A DNA stretch of 64,000 nucleotides from Selaginella tamariscina (GCA_003024785.1 PUQB01000865.1:19522-83521); one strand, 5' to 3'; positions 37,101-48,985 are shown, numbered from the stretch's first letter. Numbers and translations are program-made. The notes: generated from the letters alone by a model not told the origin.

Positions 37101-37547
37101 TTTATTAATGATTATGGGAAATAGTCAAGAAAATAATATGGTACCTGCAAATTAAGTTAATTCTAGGTTCAAGATTATTAAATATTACTATTATATATTC
37201 ATATATCTTTTAGTTAAGTATTATAATATGCAATTATTAATTATTAATATATTTAATAATTTTTGCTATAATAATATACTATATACATGAACTTGGCGTT
37301 CATCAAGGCGTTCGAAAGTTGAAAGTTTGAAGTTGTAAGTTAACCCCGTCAAAATTAATTATAGTTAATATTAATATTAAGTGTGTATATTAATTAATTA
37401 ATTAATATTAATATATTAAGTAGTTAATAAATTAAATTATGTATATTATACTTTAATTATATAAGAATATTGTGAACTACTTTGCAATATTTATTTAATA
37501 TTTTCATTAATAAAATGCGAGCCTATAAAAACTGTTAAAATGTTAGA
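34178..37547. other. AT-rich spacer, no gene seen apart from a tRNA relic
   Basis: About 3.4 kb of AT-rich DNA with TA runs (36690-36711), a GT/GTGC run (36228-36268) and CA runs. Open frames are short and low in complexity. The only recognisable item is the tRNA-Val relic at 35643. Confidence 0.65.
35643..35710 (+). pseudogene. tRNA-Val(AAC) relic
   Basis: The D-arm block GTGTAGTTGGTCATCACG and the anticodon arm CAGTCTAACATACTG (anticodon AAC) match the plant tRNA-Val pattern, and the variable region is AGATCTCC. The T loop reads TTTGAAT instead of TTCGAAC, and neither the T stem nor the 3' acceptor strand pairs. It is a degraded copy, not a functional gene. Confidence 0.6.
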
Positions 37548-37666
37548 AGTGAAGGCCAGTTTGATATTCTTATTGTCCAAGCACAAGAGTGACCTTGAGC
37601 TTTCAACCTCTTCGAAGGACCACTTGGGCAATACCTCCTACCTGGAACGGATCAACCAGTACAAGC
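37548..37666 (-). pseudogene. Fragment of the P-loop NTPase gene 3' end
   Basis: About 119 bases (GAAGGCCAGTTTGATATTCT... to GGATCAACCAGTACAAGC) match 42914-43041 in the same orientation with a few substitutions and indels. That region is the 3' end of the broken PP2C-NTPase gene, so this is a detached partial copy about 5.3 kb away, on the other side of the gypsy insertion. Confidence 0.75.
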
Positions 37667-37881
37667 AAAACTATATAATTAGAGGATTAAAATTTTCAAT
37701 ATGTATCATTTGATAAAAACAAACCTTTATAAGGTACCTACGTATTTACCGTAGGTTACCTTACAGCTTCATTTTCCTCAAGTACGGATATATTATATGT
37801 GTGTGTATGTGTGTGTGAATAGTCAACAAAAATGGTCAATATTTAATAATATTTATTTCATATTTCATTATAAATATAGAC

Positions 37882-38040
37882 TGTAAGATCCATGTGTAGC
37901 GCTGCTGTGCACATACTATTATTAGCGTAGTGGATTTTATAGCCGTCGGATTGGATTCAATCTAGACCACTCGCTCTTGTATATAAGTTAGGGTTTCTGA
38001 ACTAATGGATATACACATTTCTATATTCCGAGCTCTCACA
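37882..38040 (+). repeat. 5' LTR of the gypsy element
   Basis: TG...CA ends; a TATATAAG box at about 37979. The following bases TTGGTGGATGAGGGGC should be the primer-binding site, but they do not match the usual initiator-Met site TGGTATCAGAGC and I could not assign the tRNA. Confidence 0.9.
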
Positions 38041-38174
38041 TTGGTGGATGAGGGGCACCTCTAATTGTCCCTACGGAGTGCTCGGATTTGTGTCTTTTTT
38101 CTTGTCTTCTTAGGTCTAGCTTTTCCATTGTCTAGATCTATTCCTTTCTTGTGGATTTTGTCTCTTCTTCATCC

Positions 38175-39110
38175 ATGAATCCACAACAGACAAATCCCTT
38201 GTCTGTGGAGCAGTTACTCATGCAGTTGTTGGATGCCATGCGTGTGCAATTGAACAATCATTCTCAGTTGATGGCAGCATTCACAGGCCAGGGTACTCCT
38301 CCTACGCATGTTGCAAACCCCCGTGTCCGACCGGATTTCTTTCGCGGAAATCCTGGAGATGATGTGTACCATTGGTTTGACCACTTCACTGTGGTTGCCA
38401 CATATCATTCGTGGGACGGTGCTCAGTGTTTGCGCGAGTTTCCTACTTGTCTTCAAGGGACGGCGTTGCAGTGGTACAATGGTCTGGACGTTGCAACTCG
38501 TGGCGATTGGAATATTCTTCCAGAGATCTTCAAACGTGCATTTGGGCATGCGGACGACTGTGATGATGCTTTTCAGCAGTTGCATCGTATTCGTCAGGAG
38601 CCGTCTGAGTCGGTGATGCAGTTTGGTGTTCGCTTTCGAAGCCTTTTGCTGCGTGCAGAACCTAACATGTCGGAACGCATCAAGTTAGGTATGTTGTGGC
38701 CAGCACTTCGTCAAGACCTTGTGGGGCTTGTGCATGCACTAGCTCCAGTGACTCTTGACGATGCTTTGAGGCTGGCACAACGATATGAGTCGTCACCTCT
38801 CCCACTTGTGCCTTCACGTGCTCTTGTTCCACTCCATGTTGGGGATGGACCTGCTCCGATGGAGGTTGAGGCTGTTGCCGCTCGTGTACCAGCACAAGGT
38901 GGGGCCCGTGGACGAGGACGTGGACGTGCAGTTCGTTGTTGGGCATGTGATGAGGTTGGACACACGTATCGGCGCTGTCAACGGTTTCCCGATTGGCGTC
39001 CCCCATTTCCAGGATGGAGGCCATGGCGGCAACAACGTCCGGTTGGTGCTGCTGCAGTGGAAGGTTGTGATGCGGTGGATCTTCCGGGAAACGACGAATC
39101 GCACGAGTAG
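38175..39110 (+). CDS. gag: Gag polyprotein of the gypsy element
   Basis: 311 residues from ATG at 38175 (MNPQQTNPLSVEQ). It holds the plant gypsy Gag core (FFRGNPGDDVYHWFDHF; LQGTALQWYNGL; residues about 40-190) and a CCHC zinc knuckle (CWACDEVGHTYRRC) near the C-terminus. It forms the cytoplasmic particle and packages element RNA. A stop at 39108-39110 separates it from the protease frame. Confidence 0.85.
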   Translation: MNPQQTNPLSVEQLLMQLLDAMRVQLNNHSQLMAAFTGQGTPPTHVANPRVRPDFFRGNPGDDVYHWFDHFTVVATYHSWDGAQCLREFPTCLQGTALQWYNGLDVATRGDWNILPEIFKRAFGHADDCDDAFQQLHRIRQEPSESVMQFGVRFRSLLLRAEPNMSERIKLGMLWPALRQDLVGLVHALAPVTLDDALRLAQRYESSPLPLVPSRALVPLHVGDGPAPMEVEAVAARVPAQGGARGRGRGRAVRCWACDEVGHTYRRCQRFPDWRPPFPGWRPWRQQRPVGAAAVEGCDAVDLPGNDESHE

Positions 39111-39136
39111 AGGAGGGTCCTCGTGCGAATAAATTA

Positions 39137-42100
39137 GTGACCCCTCCATCTTTCTTTCGGGAGTATCATCAAGGGGTTCACTCGGCACCAAATCATCCGG
39201 TTTTCACTTTTCAAGCTCGTTTCAATCGCACACCTCATCCTGTTTTCCTTTCAGTGTTGGTGGATACAGGTTCAAGTTTGTCCTCTGTTTCTCAATCTGT
39301 TGCTACACGTTGCAGCCTTCATTTGCGTCGTGCGGTAGAACCAGTCTTCATTCTGTACGGCAACGGACATACTCATGCTTGTTCGCGGGATGAAGTGGAC
39401 ATTGTTGTTCGTGTGGATGATTGTGAGCTCGAGCTTCAATCTTTGCGGGTGGTGCCGAGTCAAGCTTTTCACCTTATTCTTGGTATGGATTGGTTAACTC
39501 GCAATCATGCCAAGTGTGACTTTGAAAAGTCTCCCCCTTGTTTGACTCTCCCTCGTCTTTCTTCCATTCCTCTTACTTCTATTCCACTTCGTCCATCTGC
39601 TTCCACCTCTGCTTCCATCACTTTTGTCTCACCCTTATTTCCAACCATTTTCCCTTCATGCTCTTCCTTTTTTCTTTGGATCCATCAGATGATTCGTCGT
39701 GCTGTAGTTGTTGATCAACTCAAGGAAGGAGTATGCTGATTCTTTTCAACTTCACTTGTCATCTGGGGCCAAGATTGCGACACGCCACCCTATTCCAACT
39801 GGAGAAGCTAGGCCAATCAAGGTACCTGTTCGGCGTCGATCACCAAAGGAGCTCAAGATCTTACGAGCGAATGTCAAAGAGATGTTGGAGAAGGGTGTTA
39901 TCCGGAAGTCTCGAAGTCCTTGGGCGTGCGAACCTCACCTTGTGACGAAGCCTGATGGGAGCGTTCGATTCTGCATTGATTATCGCCCGTTAAATGAGGT
40001 AACCGTCTCAGATGTGTACCCACTTCCTCATACTGCAGACCTTTTGGATCGACTGGGGCGGAGCCGTTGGTTCACCAAGTTAGATCTCGCATCTGGATAT
40101 TGGCAAGTTCCGATGGCTGACATGGACATTCCCAAGACTGCTTTTCGAACACCATTTGGCCTGTACGAGTTCCTGGTGATGCCTTTCGGTTTGAGCAATG
40201 CTCCAGCAACTTTCCAGCGTATGATGGATGAGGTTCTTTGCGACATGCCGGAGGTGACTGCCGATTTCATCGATGATGTTTTGATCCATTCGGATGGAAC
40301 GTGGGAGGAGCATGTCGGTGATGTACGTAAGGTTTTGGATCGACTGCGGGAAGTTGGTTTGAAGTTGAAGCCATCTAAGTGTGTGTTTGGATCAAAGGAC
40401 ACCACTTATCTGGGTTATCGCATTTCACGTGAAGGTTTGCAAGTCGATCCTGACAAACTAGTTGCAGTTTTGAAGTTCCCTACGCCAAAGTGTGTGAATG
40501 ATGTGCAACGCTTTCTTGGCAAGGTACAATATCTGGGTCGTTTTGTGGATCATCTTTCAGATCGTACTGCACCGTTGCGCGCGTTGTTGAAATCGTCAAT
40601 GACTTCTTTTGTTTGGTCTAAGGATTGCAAGCAGGCATTTGCAGATCTCAAAGAGTTGTTGACGACTCCTCCAGTTTTGGCGTACCCGGATTACACTCGT
40701 CCTTTCATCTTGCGTGTAGATGCTTCTGACATCGGCCTCGGGGGTGTATTGATGCAGGAGAGTACAAGTGTTCCTGGCCAACGACATCCCATTGCATACA
40801 TCAGCCGTACATTGCAGCCAGCAGAGGTGAATTACTCCACAACTGAAAAGGAGTGTCTAGCAGCAGTTTGGGGTTTTGAGAAGCTCCATGCCTACTTGCA
40901 TGGTTCGCGGACGTTGTTGGAAGGTGATCATGCAGCAGTCACTTCGTTGTTGAAGCGAAGAATTTGATTGGGCGTACTGCTCGGTGGGCCTTGAAACTTC
41001 AAATTTACGACTTTGAAGTTGTTCATCGTCCAGGGAGTTCCATGGCTGATGCTGATGCTCTTTCTCGGGCTCCTCTTCCACCTTCTCTCTCTTCTGTTGC
41101 CCCAGAGGAACCAGTTGTTCCAGCTTCAGTGGACTTTTTGGATGAAGATTCCGTACCATCAGCAGTTGCTGTGCTTGACGTTCAGTGTCCGCAGAATGCA
41201 GAGTTAGATTTGCCGTCTTTGGATGAGGTTCGGGAAGCTCAAAAGGTTGAGCCGTGGATTCGAAGGCTTCGTGATGGGTTTGAGAATCCTGCATCACTTG
41301 CTGATGACTTGCCTTTCAGGCATTTACATTCACAGTATCGCCTTCAGGATGACCTTCTTTATTTTGTGGGGACTGATCCAGATGATCCTTTGCGGTTGGT
41401 GGTGCCTTCAATCTTCATTCCACGCTTCCTCCATGCTTACCATGACTCTCCTATTCTTGGCGGGCACATGGGACATCGTCGGGTGATGGAGAAGCTGCGC
41501 AGATCTTTCTATTGGCCGGAGTTGCGAGGAGATGTGATTCGGTATGTGCGTAGTTGTGTGTGGTGCCAAGCTCGCAATACTCCCCCATGTGCTTCGGAAG
41601 GACGGTTGGAGTCAATTGCAGTTTCTCGTCCGTTTGAATTGGTGGCATTTGATTTGATGGGACCTTTTCCGCGGTCAACTGCTGGTAACGAGTACGTTAT
41701 TATTGCTTCTGATTACCTAACTCGTTGGGTAGAAGTTGGTGCTCTTGCTAGTGCGACTGCTTCTGCTGTTGGTCAGTTTCTCCTGAATCGGGTCGTGTTT
41801 CAGCATTCTTGTCCGGAGCGAATTCTCTCGGATAATGGTCCCGCATTTATGGCTGAGGCATTTCATGTTTTGACATCTCGATTAGGGATACGCCACACTT
41901 TCACAAGTGCTTATCATCCTCAGACAGATGGTTTAGTGGAACGGCTTGTTAGAACCTTCAAGGGGATGATCGCAAAGTATGTGAACTTTCAACATTCAGA
42001 TTGGGATGGTTATCTGCCGTCTCTCCGATATGCTTATGTCACTGGAGTTCAAAGTTCCATTGGTACTTCTCCATATAAGCTTTTGTATGGTCATGACCCG

Positions 42101-42563
42101 GTGTTGCCAACGGAGTTGGGTTTGCCTTCTCGGTTACCGCGAGCTGCTGATGCTAGGTCTGGGATCGGTATCTGACAGCATTCTTCCATTGGTTCGTGCG
42201 GAGTCAGCAGAACACTTGGGCCGCGTACAAGTAGGACAACAACAACGCTACAACTCGCATCATCGTCCTCCTGCGGAGTACAAGGTTGATGAACTGGTGT
42301 TGGTTCGTTTTCCCAAGCTTACGGTACGTGGTTTAGCTAAGAGTCTCCTTCCTCAATGGAAAGGACCGTATCGAGTGTTACGGCAAGTAGGGCCACAGGT
42401 TTATGAGGTTCGGCACGACATTCAACCCGATCCTCCGGAGATTGTACATGTACAACGGTTGAAGCATTTTGTGCAACGGGAACAAGTTGTGCCGCCTACA
42501 GATCCACCAGTGCCTCCTCCTGATGTTCCTCCAGATCCGGGCCCGTCTACAAGAGAACCCTAA
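39137..42563 (+). pseudogene. pol: Pol region of the gypsy element (PR-RT-RH-IN), frame-broken
   Basis: Protease at about 39140-39520 (LVDTGSS active site; LILGMDWL). Reverse transcriptase at about 39820-40480 (FIDDVLIHS catalytic box). RNase H at about 40680-40960 (RVDASDIGLGGVL; TTEKECLAAVWGFEKL). Integrase at about 41400-42160, with an HHCC zinc region (C..C in SCVWCQA) and DDE residues in AFDLMGPFP, SDNGPAF and TDGLVERLVRTFKG. The GPY/F-like C-terminus (PQWKGPYRVL) lies at about 42350, followed by a proline-rich tail. Changes of frame at about 39.73, 40.96 (single base) and 42.17 kb split the polyprotein, so this copy is probably not autonomous unless they are sequence errors. Confidence 0.85.
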
Positions 42564-42595
42564 CCAACTTACACCCTTCCGAGAGGAGGGGATGA

Positions 42596-42756
42596 TGTAA
42601 GATCCACGTGTACGGCTGCATGTGCACATACTATTATTAGCGTAGTGGATTTTGATAGCCGTCGGATTGGATTCAATCTGGACCACTCGCTCTTGTATAT
42701 AAGTTAGGGTTTCTGAACTAATGGATATACACATTTCTATATTCCGAGCTCTCACA
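42596..42756 (+). repeat. 3' LTR of the gypsy element
   Basis: Nearly identical to 37882-38040. Differences are a few substitutions and single-base indels near its start (ACGGCTGCATG against AGCGCTGCTG) and middle. It is preceded by a purine-rich tract. Confidence 0.9.
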
Positions 42757-42879
42757 AGACTATATAAATGTTAAATTATATAGCACCGATGGTGAATATA
42801 AGTATATAAAAATAAATTATATAACTAGAATATTATTATTGATGTTTCACGCAAAAGCGTCTGCAAAACAAAAAGTGAT

Positions 42880-45109
42880 TACATGTATCTCTCACTACTT
42901 CGACCTCTGCTTGAGTGAAGGCCAGTTTGATATTCTCATTGTCCAGCACAAGAGTGACCTTGAGCTTTCCAGAGGCAACCTCTTTGAAGGACCACTTGGC
43001 AATCCCTCCACTACCTGGAACGGATCAACCAGCACAAAGCAGAGGTAAACATCTGAACCAATCCACTCCGGGTTCCAATCTCTACAAGATGACCAGTGTA
43101 CTTATCAGGAAAGTGAAGGTGATGGAAGTAGCCAACAGTCATGTCAGTGCCATCAAACACGATCCTCCCTGCTGCACTTGAAGTGGACAAATCCTTGGCC
43201 ATCCACTGTAGAAATGTGCACCTGGGCTGCTCATCACAGAAGAAGTCTTCAAGTTTCAGCTCCTCGCTCATTGGTAGCACATTGTTCATTGTTCTCCAAG
43301 AAAGCACTCCTGGACTTGGACAGGACTTTCAGCTGCATCGGGCACTTGTCGTCCTCTAGGAGTCCTTTGAAGACGGGCATGTCTTCTAATACCCCTTATA
43401 CTCCTTCCACATTCTTAGGAAGAAGAAGGGAACCAAGTCATACTTTTCGGCCGATTTGGGTGGCCTCAGCCCCGTCCCTCGGGTTGAACCGGTCGCATCC
43501 ATTCCATAGATGTGACTCCGTGCATGTTTTCGTAAGCCTTGCGAACCAGGAATTCGTCACAGATAGCCAAACACGCTTCCCTCTCACCAGCACCCAGTCT
43601 CGCTAGCCCGACTCAACCACTTCCCGGACTTCAGCTTTGGGCCAATTATTGCGCCAATCTCCAAAGACAATAGGCCTCCTCCCAACACGGAATGCTCGAA
43701 GAAAGCCCAGCCGATGGTAGCCCGGCAAGCCCTTGACAAGGACGCGATGCTCTTGCAGAAGCTAGTCACCTCAGGGACACCATCTTCCGTGGTGGTATAT
43801 CCTTTCTCAATGTACTCTGCCGCATCTCGCAGGTTGACGTCCCTCGGAAAGCATCACCTCCAACATAGAGACGAAAGGCGTGAACCTGCCTTTGAACCTC
43901 TCAAACACAAAAGTCCTCATAAAGTCTGCTTCATCCTTGCTCATCTTTCGCCGCAGCACCTGCTCACTGTACTCGATTGCCTCGTCTGCTGTCCGCCAGC
44001 ATCCCTTGGCAAACACTTGCACGATCTTTTCTTGCTGTAGTTCTCAAGCAATTCACGGTCGCCAGCCGCCCCAGAAAATACAACTCTGCTACCAAGTTCC
44101 TGGAAAAAGGCTCCCAGTGCTCTTGCTAACCCCAAGCCCACAACGTCACCCCTCTCACTGAAGCACCCGTGTAAAGCCATCCGGCATTGCTCAATGTCGT
44201 CTATCACACAAACGGGCATCTTACTAACAACTGAAGTAAACCTCTCCTTCAGCCTCCAGTGGTCAAGGAGCTTATCCTCCTGCTTGCAAATCTTGGCCAA
44301 GAAGATTTTGAACACGTCTCCTGCTTCCCCAATTGGTGTACCATCTGAGTAGACTAACGCCCTGCATGCGCCTGTGCACCAGCCACTGCCTGCCACTCAG
44401 CCTGTGTCTGCAGTACTTGTAAATCCTCATCCTCGCAGCCAGCAGCAGCTCCATTTGGTCTCCAACCTCAGAGAAGGGAGCGAGCATGAATACGAATGCC
44501 TTCGTCGGCCATCTGGCCTAATCGGTCTGAGCAAGCCCGAAAGAACCTCCGTCACCAAGTACTCAAAGTCAGATGATCCCCAGTGCTCTTCTGATTTGCG
44601 AGCAGTCAAGTACAGGCCACCTCTTCCTCCCTTGCTACACAAGTATTGTAAAGCAGCCTTGTCTTTCCAGAACCATGTCCACCCGCAAGCATGACCATTG
44701 AATTTTGCAGCTTTTCTTTTAGGACACCCAAGTTCTCCTCAGTCTCTTCGCCCAGACGACTGAGGAGCAAACATGGCTTGCCTTCACAGCTCACAACTTG
44801 CGCATCACCCTTGTACTTGACAAGACTCAGTTTCCCACTGGCATAGTCGTCCAACACCTGCTTTACTTCAACGGTAGCTCAAAGTCTGGCTCTTCCGTCT
44901 TCTGACTCGTCAACGAATCATTATCGAGGAAAGTCTCGTACACCATCTCCTCGAGCTTACTTTTCAAGGCATCGTCGTCTAGCCCACTAAAGTATCTCTC
45001 TTCTCCCATCATCTGCAGCCTAAGCAGGACCGATAAAACGTGGTCCTCCGGCCTATCAAAGGAAAAGGGGGCTCAGCTCTCAATTTGGCTGCGATGTCTG
45101 AACCGAAGG
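42880..45109 (-). pseudogene. P-loop NTPase part of a PP2C-NTPase fusion gene, multiple frameshifts
   Basis: Downstream of the PP2C part on the minus strand, without introns, the sequence encodes a helical linker (about 45050-44880), then MVMLAGGHGSGKTRLLYN (Walker A, about 44700), ELLLAARMRIYKYC (about 44440), a Walker B-like MPVCVIDDIEQC (about 44210), SRVVFSGAAGD (about 44090), RFKGRFTPFVSMLEVML (about 43890) and a further C-terminal region to about 42880. At least five frame changes break it. The motif order and the RxRF..F block resemble the Crinkler/RHS-type NTPases described from oomycetes, fungi and some plants. That assignment is inference; a STAND or AAA ATPase remains possible. The 3' end was copied to 37548-37666. 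Confidence 0.5.
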
Positions 45110-45857
45110 TCAACACTTTGTCGACCCACGACTGTGGTCCGAAATAGAAACAGTCGAGTCATCCACAACGAGTGACACCACCACCGTTATGTCATCTTCC
45201 TTCCATCCATTAAGCCCCAGCAGCACGAGGATCTTGGCCAGAGTTTGTGGAGAAGCTCCATCTCGAGCAAAGCCACTGGACACTACCACCACCTGCTCCA
45301 GGGTCCTGCTATCGAAGAGCCCTGACAATGTCTCCTGACTGAACTGGCACCCTGAGCACCTCACCGAGCATGACAGGGTCCATGGCACAAGATTTATCCT
45401 GGGGTCTCTGCGAGTTGCAAACCTGGTAAGGAAAATTGATGCCAGCCGTCTGGAAAGAGGACTTGGCAAGCAGCTTGCCATTCCGAATGACCAGACAGCC
45501 AGAGTCGCCCATGTTTGCGATGTGGAGGACGTTCTTGCCGTCTGCCAAGCCTCCGGCAAGTAGCACTGTCGACGAACCAATGGACTTCGTTTGCCGCGTA
45601 GCCTCTTCCATCACCTTGAGCAAACCATTGTCTTCGTCCTTGAGATGTGGCTTCAGAGCCAGAATTTCCTTGCACTTGGTCATCAGCTCCCTTGCAAAGT
45701 CGCCTGCATCGATGCGTTCTTTTGTGTACCAGGAACCCACGCCATCGGCAACCCCAACCCAGTCGCTGTCGATGAAGTACGCATCCTCGCTGCGCCTGCC
45801 CTGGTTCTTCGCTTCTGCGGCTGCTCCCGACCATAGAAAAGTGCTCCGTTTGGCCAT
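45110..45857 (-). pseudogene. PP2C-type protein phosphatase (PTC7-like), N-terminal part of the fusion
   Basis: ATG at 45857 gives MAKRSTFLWSGAAAEAKNQG, then SEDAYFIDSDWVGVADGVGSW (metal-binding DGVG), GSSTVLLAGGL, LHIANMGDSGCLVIRNGKLL (GDSG) and the PTC7-typical FPYQV. At about 45325 the frame shifts by one base just after VQSGDIV and resumes GLFDSRTLEQ, ending with WKEDDITVVVSLV (the second metal-binding DD). These are the PP2C motifs of the PTC7/BIPP2C branch; such enzymes remove phosphate from Ser/Thr with Mg/Mn. The frame then runs on towards the NTPase region without an obvious gene boundary. No intron is seen over the whole 3 kb. Confidence 0.75.
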
Positions 45858-46369
45858 CGCTCGCTCCTAAACCCTAACGCTAATTCGTGGAACCCTATGG
45901 TTGAAAGTATCTTGCATATATTATTTATTTGATCAAGTTCGTTTGATATATGTATATATGAACTAAACTGTATTAAAATCTTAGATCGCAATATATTATA
46001 TATTTATAATATATATATTGGTCATTTTGTGTTTTACAGGTCAAGTTCTTAAACTTCCCTAATTTTACCGCTAAACCTGCTTTAGTCTATGTTATATATA
46101 TAGAGAGAGACATATATATGGAATAATAATAAGTATATGCTTCAGAGTTTGTATATAAGCTTAATATATGTATATATACGTAGCTATAGCTCAATATATG
46201 TATATTAATATAATATTCATATTATATATATTATTATGGTGTCATGGTTTTGAAACTGGCAGGATTAGCCAGCATTTATACCGCTTGGACGAGGTGATAT
46301 TTATATAGAAACTCAATTATTGACAAACTAAAGTCGCTGTCCCTCAAGTTTTGTTAATCTTAATTATTC
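45858..46369. other. AT-rich spacer
   Basis: 5' flank of the PP2C gene, dominated by TATA-rich sequence. It contains no coding frame or RNA gene I can support. Confidence 0.6.
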
Positions 46370-48370
46370 AATCAATTAATATATATAGGTTGCTAAGGTT
46401 ATTGGTAGATATACTTGGATAAGAAGGAACATTGAGAGGAGCACCAATGGATTTGTAGGAGTCACTAGTGAATCCATAGATGGCATAATTTGTTTTTAAC
46501 CCCCTTGCATCAAATGCTTTAAGCACTGCACATGTATAATCTAAAAAGATTGGGTTGAATGTCATGTTAAACTTTATAAATATGTAGCCTATTTGCCACA
46601 ACAGTAGATATGAGCGAGGGAGACCCGTGGCCAAACCACATATTATAAACTTGGGAAATCAAATTAACACTAGTTCACTTTGTACTTCACAAGTGAACAA
46701 TGATGAGAGTTGTAACATCATTGTTGTCCCACTTGTACACGGTTTAAGTGTTTTATAAACTCTGCTCAAATTAATAGAAGAATACTCGTCAAATATCGAT
46801 TCCAAGACCTAGCATCAGCACCTTGTGACAAGTGTGAAAGTAGACTTCAGTGACATAAGTATATCAGAGAGATAACAAATAACCATAATCCAAATGTTAA
46901 AAGTTTACATATTTTTCAATTATCCATTTGCAAATCTTGAGGAGATGATCCACCAAATCATAGTCTGAGGATGATAAGCACCCCCAGTCGAGATGTTAAA
47001 ACATGAAATGCCTCAGTCATAAATGCAAGACCATTATTCAAGAGAATTTGCTATAAACAAGAATGCTAAAACACTATCCAATTAAGGAGAAAGTGACAAA
47101 TAGTAAAAGCAGTCACACTAACAAAAGCACTAACTTTCACACCCAACAAGTAAGTAATTAAAAGCGATAGTAACGTACACATTGCCAGTAGTCAACTATT
47201 AAAAAGGTCCCATTAAATTAAATGCCATCAACTCAAACAAACCAATTGACTTTAACTATCCTTCCAAAGTACAAGGGAGAGTATTGCAAGCTTGGCACTA
47301 TACACAACTGTGCACATATTAAATTACATCCCTTCACAATTCTGGTCAATAGAAATACCTGCACAACTTCTCAATCACATGATGATATCCCATGTGCTTA
47401 CTGAGAATAAGAGAGTTATGATATGCATGGAGGAAGTGTGTAATAAAAACCAAATGCATCACCAATTACAAATAATCATATGGATCAATCTCCACAAAAT
47501 AAAGGTCATCCTAAAGGCAGTATTGAGAATGTAGATGCCTAAATGGTAAATCATCAGCAAGTGATATAGGATTTTCAATTTTATTACGAAGCCTTTGAAT
47601 TCACAACTCAACTTCTTAAGCTTTATAGATCTCATTCAAAGAAGGCAAATCTAGTTCTACACCTTATGAACATTAAATGTCAAGCACAACAACTGCTGAT
47701 GGTATTAAATCTTCATTCAAAAAATCCAATGATGCTGGAACAATTAGCTCTTTAGGAACAAAAGAAGAGAGAGAAGGTGGAAGAAGAGCTCAAAGAAGGT
47801 ATGATCCACAAAAACACCCAAGATATTGTACATTGCTAAGAAAGTGTTACACATTGTTCAAACTTTAGTGTAGAACTGTGATAAGTTTGTCAAGATCGAT
47901 TTGCAAACCTTCACAGGAAATGTGATAGCTAAAATAAGTGGTATCTTTAGATCCAAAAACATACTTAGATTGCTTTAGCTTCTTACCAACTTCTCGCAGT
48001 CAATCCTTGTGTACATCAAAAACATGCTCCTCCCATCATATCCCCTCTAAATGGATTAAAACATCAATAATGAAGTTAGTAATCACCTTTGACATATTGC
48101 AAAGAATCTCATCCATTATGCTAAAAAAAATGTTAAAGCATTGTTCAAACCAAAAGGCATAACTAAGGATTCATATAAGCCAAATGGTGTCCGAAAAAAA
48201 CAATCTTGAAAAATATTCATGTCAGACATTAAAACTTGCCAATATTTAAAGGTGAGATTTAACTTGGTGAACTGATAGCTCTGCCTTAGTCAATGCAGAA
48301 TTAAATGCTTTCATCTAACTTCATCATAAGATGAGGTTTACACACCCAAGGACTTCAATACTTTTGATGT

Positions 48371-48985
48371 GGACCTTTAGCCCTCCTCCATGCCATCCTC
48401 CTGCGGACCTTTGGCCTTCCTCTTGCGAATCTCTAGTTGTCCCCTTGTGAACCTCTGGCCGTCCTCCCGAGACCTTCGGCCCTCCTCCACAAGACATCCA
48501 TCCATCCTCCTATGGACATCTGGCCTTCCTCCTGGGACATCCAACCATTCCCTTGCAGACCTCTCAAGACCTCTGGCCGTTCTTCAGAGACCTGTTAATG
48601 AAGAGCACCTAGTTGTCAACCACTTGTTTGACTCTCCCTCATCTTTCTTCCCTTTCTCTTACTTATATTTCACTTCATTCTTGTGTCTACCTCTACTTTA
48701 ATCAATTTTGTCTCACCTTTGCTTCTTGTCGTTTTTCTTTATGCCTTCCATTCCCTCTATCAATCCTTAGATCATCATCGTAATGCATCGTTGATCAGTT
48801 CAAAATGGAATATGCTGTCTTTTTTATTTCAATTTGTTATATGGGGCCAAGATTGCAACATGTCACCTATTCCAAGATTGCAACATGTCACCTAGGCCAA
48901 TCAAGGTACTTGTTTGGTGTTGGTCACTAAATGAGCTCATGATCTTGTAGATAAATGTTAAGGAAATATTAAAGAAGGTGTTATT
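48371..48985 (+). mobile_element. Inverted segment within the old gypsy copy, with a short minisatellite
   Basis: 48620-48985 matches the gypsy protease-RT linker (39537-39915) on the plus strand, opposite to its neighbours. The match ends at the same element position where the minus-strand match at 48370 begins, so this is an inversion. Between them (48375-48600) lies an imperfect tandem repeat of GACCTCTGGCCGTCCTCC-like units, about 18-40 bases long. Confidence 0.65.

Larger units (their letters stand above)
37882..42756 (+). mobile_element. Ty3/gypsy LTR retrotransposon with short LTRs, nearly intact
   Basis: Two direct LTRs of about 160 bases (37882-38040 and 42596-42756), both TGTAAGATCC...GAGCTCTCACA, differ at only a handful of positions, so insertion is fairly recent. 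AGAC flanks both sides, a probable 4-bp target duplication (5 bp with one mismatch). Order: gag, protease, reverse transcriptase, RNase H, integrase with GPY/F-type C-terminus. Integrase after RT/RNase H places it in Ty3/gypsy. A GAGAGGAGGGGATGA purine tract precedes the 3' LTR. No chromodomain is seen. The coding region has frame breaks near 39.1, 39.73, 40.96 and 42.17 kb. Confidence 0.93.

Noticed and set aside
42340..42563. Chromodomain at the integrase C-terminus of the gypsy element
   Set aside because: After the GPY/F-like block there is only a short proline-rich tail; no chromodomain pattern is seen.
46370..46634. 88-codon minus-strand frame as a separate host gene
   Set aside because: Its DNA aligns with the degraded end of the gypsy pol region (compare 42230-42480).
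48390..48701. 103-codon frame over a proline/leucine/serine-rich repeat
   Set aside because: It lies on the minisatellite at the inversion junction of the old gypsy copy.
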